A DNA stretch of 25,002 nt, from NCBI GenBank assembly GCA_035352715.1, contig DAOPYE010000032.1, positions 1-25,002 on the forward strand, written 5' to 3'. Numbering within the stretch: the first letter of the stretch is position 1; every line of letters starts with the position of its first letter. Shown in pieces: positions 22,725-25,002 of the stretch. This DNA comes from DAOPYE01 sp035352715 (GTDB lineage: Bacteria; Acidobacteriota; Holophagae; Holophagales; Holophagaceae). The translations under genes were made by a program, and so were the position numbers. The notes under the pieces are model-generated. The model saw nothing but the letters and a program-made list of their open reading frames with translations. It did not search any database and was not told the origin of the DNA.

Positions 22725-23954
22725 TCAGGATTTGTGGGCGGTGATGGTGGCCTCGAGGAAGGCATCCACCCCGCGGGCCAGGATCTCCATGGCGCGCTCC
22801 AGCTTCTCGGGTGCGATCACGTAGGCCAGGCGGATCTGGTTCAGGCCGTTGCCCGGGGTTTCGTATTTGCCGGTGGCGTAGAAGCCGGGGCCCGGCGCCA
22901 CCAACACGGTCTCGTTCTGGTGGCTGAAGTCCGTCAGCAGCCACTTGGCGAATGTCTCGCAATCGGCGATGGGCATCTCGGCCATCACGTAGAACGCGCC
23001 CTTGGGCAGCAGGCAGGTGACGCCCGGGGTCTTCATCAGGCCTTCGTACGTCACGTCGCGGCGGCGCTGGTATTCCTCACGAAGGGGGATGAAGAAGTCC
23101 ATGCCCAGCTTGGCCACGGCGGTGGCGGCAGCCTGGGCGATCACCGGCGGGCAGAGACGGCCCTGGGCCATGCGGATGGCCGCGTCGCGCACCACGTGGT
23201 TGCGCGTGACCAGGGCGCCGATGCGCGCGCCACAGGCGCTGTAGCGCTTGGAGATGCTGTCAACCAGGATGGCGTGATCCTCCAACTCCTTGATGTGCAG
23301 GACGCTGGTGTGGGATTCGCCGTCGTAGCAAAACTCGCGGTAGACCTCGTCGGAGATGACGTAGAGGTTGTATTCGCGGGCGATGGCCGCCAGGCGGTGC
23401 ATCTCGCTCTCGCTGAGCACGGTTCCCGTCGGGTTGTTGGGCGTGCTGATGAACATGGCCTTGGTGCGAGGCCCAATGGCCGCCTTGATTTCCTCGTCCG
23501 ACGGCAGGTGGAACCCATTGGCCGCGTAGGTCTTCACGGGACGCAGATGCACGCTCGACATGCAGGCGTACGCGTTGTAGTTCGTGTAGTAGGGCTCGAA
23601 GATCAGCACATCGTCGCCGGGCTCGGCCACGATGTGAAAAGCGAAGAGGATCGCCTCGCTGCCGCCCGCGGTGATGACGATGTCATCGGCGTTCACGTCG
23701 ATGTCCACCGTGTTGTAGTAGCCCACCATGGCCTGCCGGAACTCGGGTTCGCCCTGGCTCATGCCGTAGGCGATGATGTCCTTGCCGTAGTGGTGCAGCG
23801 TGTCCATGAAGGGCTGGGGCGTCTTGATGTCCGGCTGCCCGATGTTCAAGGGGTGGACGATCCGACCTGCTGCCTTGGCTGCCTCCGCGTAGGGAACCAG
23901 TTTCCGGATCGGAGAATCCGGGAATACGGCCGCGCGTTCGGAGATGCGGAGCAT
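22725..23954 (-). CDS. PLP-dependent class I/II aminotransferase (AspC/AAT family)
   Basis: 409 residues, fold type I aminotransferase. Motifs: LNIGQPDIKTP, YGMSQGEPEFRQAM, the phosphate-binding ITAGGSEAILFAF, STPNNPTGTVLSE, VISDEVYREFCYDG, the PLP Lys236 in DSISKRYSACGARIG and NQIRLAYVI near the end. It transfers amino groups between an amino acid and a 2-oxo acid; aspartate, aromatic or arginine substrates are all possible in this subgroup. The ATG has AAGGA seven bases upstream. It is divergent from the FAD oxidoreductase and convergent with the channel gene, so it is probably transcribed alone. Confidence 0.93.
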   Translation of the reverse strand: MLRISERAAVFPDSPIRKLVPYAEAAKAAGRIVHPLNIGQPDIKTPQPFMDTLHHYGKDIIAYGMSQGEPEFRQAMVGYYNTVDIDVNADDIVITAGGSEAILFAFHIVAEPGDDVLIFEPYYTNYNAYACMSSVHLRPVKTYAANGFHLPSDEEIKAAIGPRTKAMFISTPNNPTGTVLSESEMHRLAAIAREYNLYVISDEVYREFCYDGESHTSVLHIKELEDHAILVDSISKRYSACGARIGALVTRNHVVRDAAIRMAQGRLCPPVIAQAAATAVAKLGMDFFIPLREEYQRRRDVTYEGLMKTPGVTCLLPKGAFYVMAEMPIADCETFAKWLLTDFSHQNETVLVAPGPGFYATGKYETPGNGLNQIRLAYVIAPEKLERAMEILARGVDAFLEATITAHKS

Positions 23955-23999
23955 TGTGACGTCCTTCACTAAAGTCGGAGGTGCGAGAAGCGGCGCCTC

Positions 24000-24029
24000 C
24001 GAATAGGGGCAAGAGTGAAATCTTATCAA
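24000..24029 (-). promoter_or_regulatory. candidate aminotransferase promoter
   Basis: On the minus strand TTGATA (24029-24024), 18-base spacer, TATTCG (24005-24000). The -35 matches five of six bases, the -10 only three. An imperfect inverted repeat GGAGGTGC / GCGCCTCC (23977-24000) abuts the -10 and might be an operator. Confidence 0.35.
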
Positions 24030-24151
24030 GAAGGGCGACTGAATCGGAGGTTTATGAACGAGAGGGCGCCCAGATCCAGCAATGACGGTCGTTTGCGAGA
24101 AGGCTCGAGCACGCCGTGCGGCGGTGCCACAATGGAAGCTGGAGATGACCG

Positions 24152-25002
24152 ATGGTCTTTGAACGCGCGGAGATCCTCATCGTGGGCGGCGGCATCGCCG
24201 GCTTGTCCACGGCCTTCCACCTCGCCCAGGCCGGTGCCCAGGGCGTGGTGCTGATGGAGCGGGAGGATCTGCCCGGTTTCTACGCCAGCGGCCACAACGC
24301 GGGCGTGGGTCGCCAGCTGACCGGCCGTCTTGAGCACACGGCGCTGACCATCGAAGGCACGCGGCGCTTGGTGGAATCGGGCTTGCACGATGGCCGGGGC
24401 GGGCTGCTGCTGGGCGCGGAGGCTGGAGGCACGGATGCGCTGGCCGCCGAGGCCGATCATTTCGGATTGAAGATCGAGCGCGGCTCGGGCCCCGTGCTTC
24501 CCGGCCTGAATGCCGCAGAACATCTGCGCATTCCTTCCGATGGCCTGATCGATATCGACCGCGTATTGGCCCATTGCGCCGAGGGCGCGCGCGCCGGTGG
24601 TGCCAAGTTGAACTTCGGCTGGCAGGTGCAGGCGGTGCGTCCCCTGGCCGATGGCTTCGAGGTCCAGACCGATCACGGCACGATCCACGCCAACCGCATC
24701 GTCAACGCTGCGGGCGCATGGGCCGAGGAAGTGGGCCGCATGGCGGGTGGGTTCGATATCGCCTTCAAGCCCCTGCGCCGCCACCTGATCTGGAGCGGAG
24801 CCTCCCATCCCCAGAACCAGCCCTGGGCCTGGTGGGCCGACCGGCCGTTCTATGTCCGCGCGGAATCCGGCGGACTGCTGATGTGCGCCTGCGAAGAAGA
24901 CGCAGTGCCGCTGCCCCCGCGGGGCGTCCAGCCCGAGAGCGATCGCTACATCCTGGAAAACCTCTTCACGTCTCTGCGGGAGTTGGCACCCACTTTCGCC
25001 GA
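24152..25002 (+). CDS. FAD-dependent oxidoreductase (DAO family), 3' end outside window
   Basis: The first 283 codons of a protein that continues past the window. It starts MVFERAEILIVGGGIAGLS, the dinucleotide-binding GxGxxG strand, with the ribose-binding Glu in VLMERED. YASGHNAGVGRQL and IVNAAGAWAEEVGRMAGG are typical of the DAO family (glycine/sarcosine oxidase, D-amino-acid dehydrogenase and relatives). The substrate is not readable without the C-terminus. The ATG at 24152 has GGAGA six bases upstream. CACAAT-GGAAG at 24128 is a possible -10. It is divergent from the aminotransferase; joint action in amino-acid catabolism is possible but only inferred from position. Confidence 0.9.
   Translation, partial: MVFERAEILIVGGGIAGLSTAFHLAQAGAQGVVLMEREDLPGFYASGHNAGVGRQLTGRLEHTALTIEGTRRLVESGLHDGRGGLLLGAEAGGTDALAAEADHFGLKIERGSGPVLPGLNAAEHLRIPSDGLIDIDRVLAHCAEGARAGGAKLNFGWQVQAVRPLADGFEVQTDHGTIHANRIVNAAGAWAEEVGRMAGGFDIAFKPLRRHLIWSGASHPQNQPWAWWADRPFYVRAESGGLLMCACEEDAVPLPPRGVQPESDRYILENLFTSLRELAPTFA

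Noticed and set aside
21020..24029. Long frames antisense to the channel gene (482 codons) and the aminotransferase (412 codons)
   Set aside because: Shadow frames; both opposing genes have complete family motifs.
24054..24254. Short frame starting ATG after CGGAGG, upstream of the FAD oxidoreductase
   Set aside because: Only three bases between the ribosome site and ATG, no similarity, and 100 bases of overlap with the oxidoreductase in another frame.

Overview
The window is 25 kb of high-GC (about two thirds G+C by eye), densely packed bacterial chromosome with 18 recognisable protein genes and no rRNA, tRNA, CRISPR array or insertion sequence that I can see. A lipobox lipoprotein, exported enzymes with Sec signals and a phosphoheptose isomerase (LPS heptose pathway) point to a diderm bacterium. 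The mix (DUF2231/cytochrome P460-like protein, ThiF protein with a C-terminal extension, HemW, high-GC codon use) would suit Acidobacteriota such as the Holophagae, but that placement is inference. A run of exactly 100 N (3963-4062) marks an assembly scaffold join, so what lies between its flanks is unknown. The longest gene-free stretch is about 197 bases (23955-24151); none exceeds 300.

Left part (1-6.7 kb): a small cupin; a LysR regulator divergent from a YeiH-type membrane transporter with a dyad between them; a bidirectional terminator; then, on either side of the gap, an exported type-B carboxylesterase (-) and an exported GH3 glycosidase with an inserted PA14 domain (+), which look like a small glycan-degradation locus. 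A hairpin terminator closes the GH3 gene.

Middle part (6.8-13.8 kb, all +): a CPA2-type antiporter, a 6-pyruvoyltetrahydropterin-synthase-like protein with a PTPS-III-like ExxHGH signature, a lipoprotein polysaccharide deacetylase with a long Pro/Ala/Lys tether that starts inside the stop codon of the previous gene, the FtsK DNA translocase, and deoxyribose-phosphate aldolase.

Right part (13.8-25 kb): a membrane DUF2231-like protein joined to a CxxCH cytochrome P460-like domain (-); gmhA-hemW as a coupled pair (+); thiF-like and rdgB overlapping (-); a small uncharacterised gene (-) with its own promoter, a strong terminator and extreme codon bias; an exported 5'-nucleotidase, a divergent ThiE/TenI protein and an MscS channel with a cyclic-nucleotide-binding domain (+); a class I aminotransferase (-); and a FAD-dependent oxidoreductase that runs off the end.

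Most content is housekeeping: nucleotide salvage and clean-up (DeoC, RdgB, 5'-nucleotidase), cofactors (pterin, ThiF, ThiE/TenI, HemW), envelope (GmhA, deacetylase, FtsK, MscS). The items most worth a second look are the codon-biased small gene at 18431-18901, the DUF2231-P460 fusion, the altered pterin-synthase active site and the cNMP-gated MscS-type channel.
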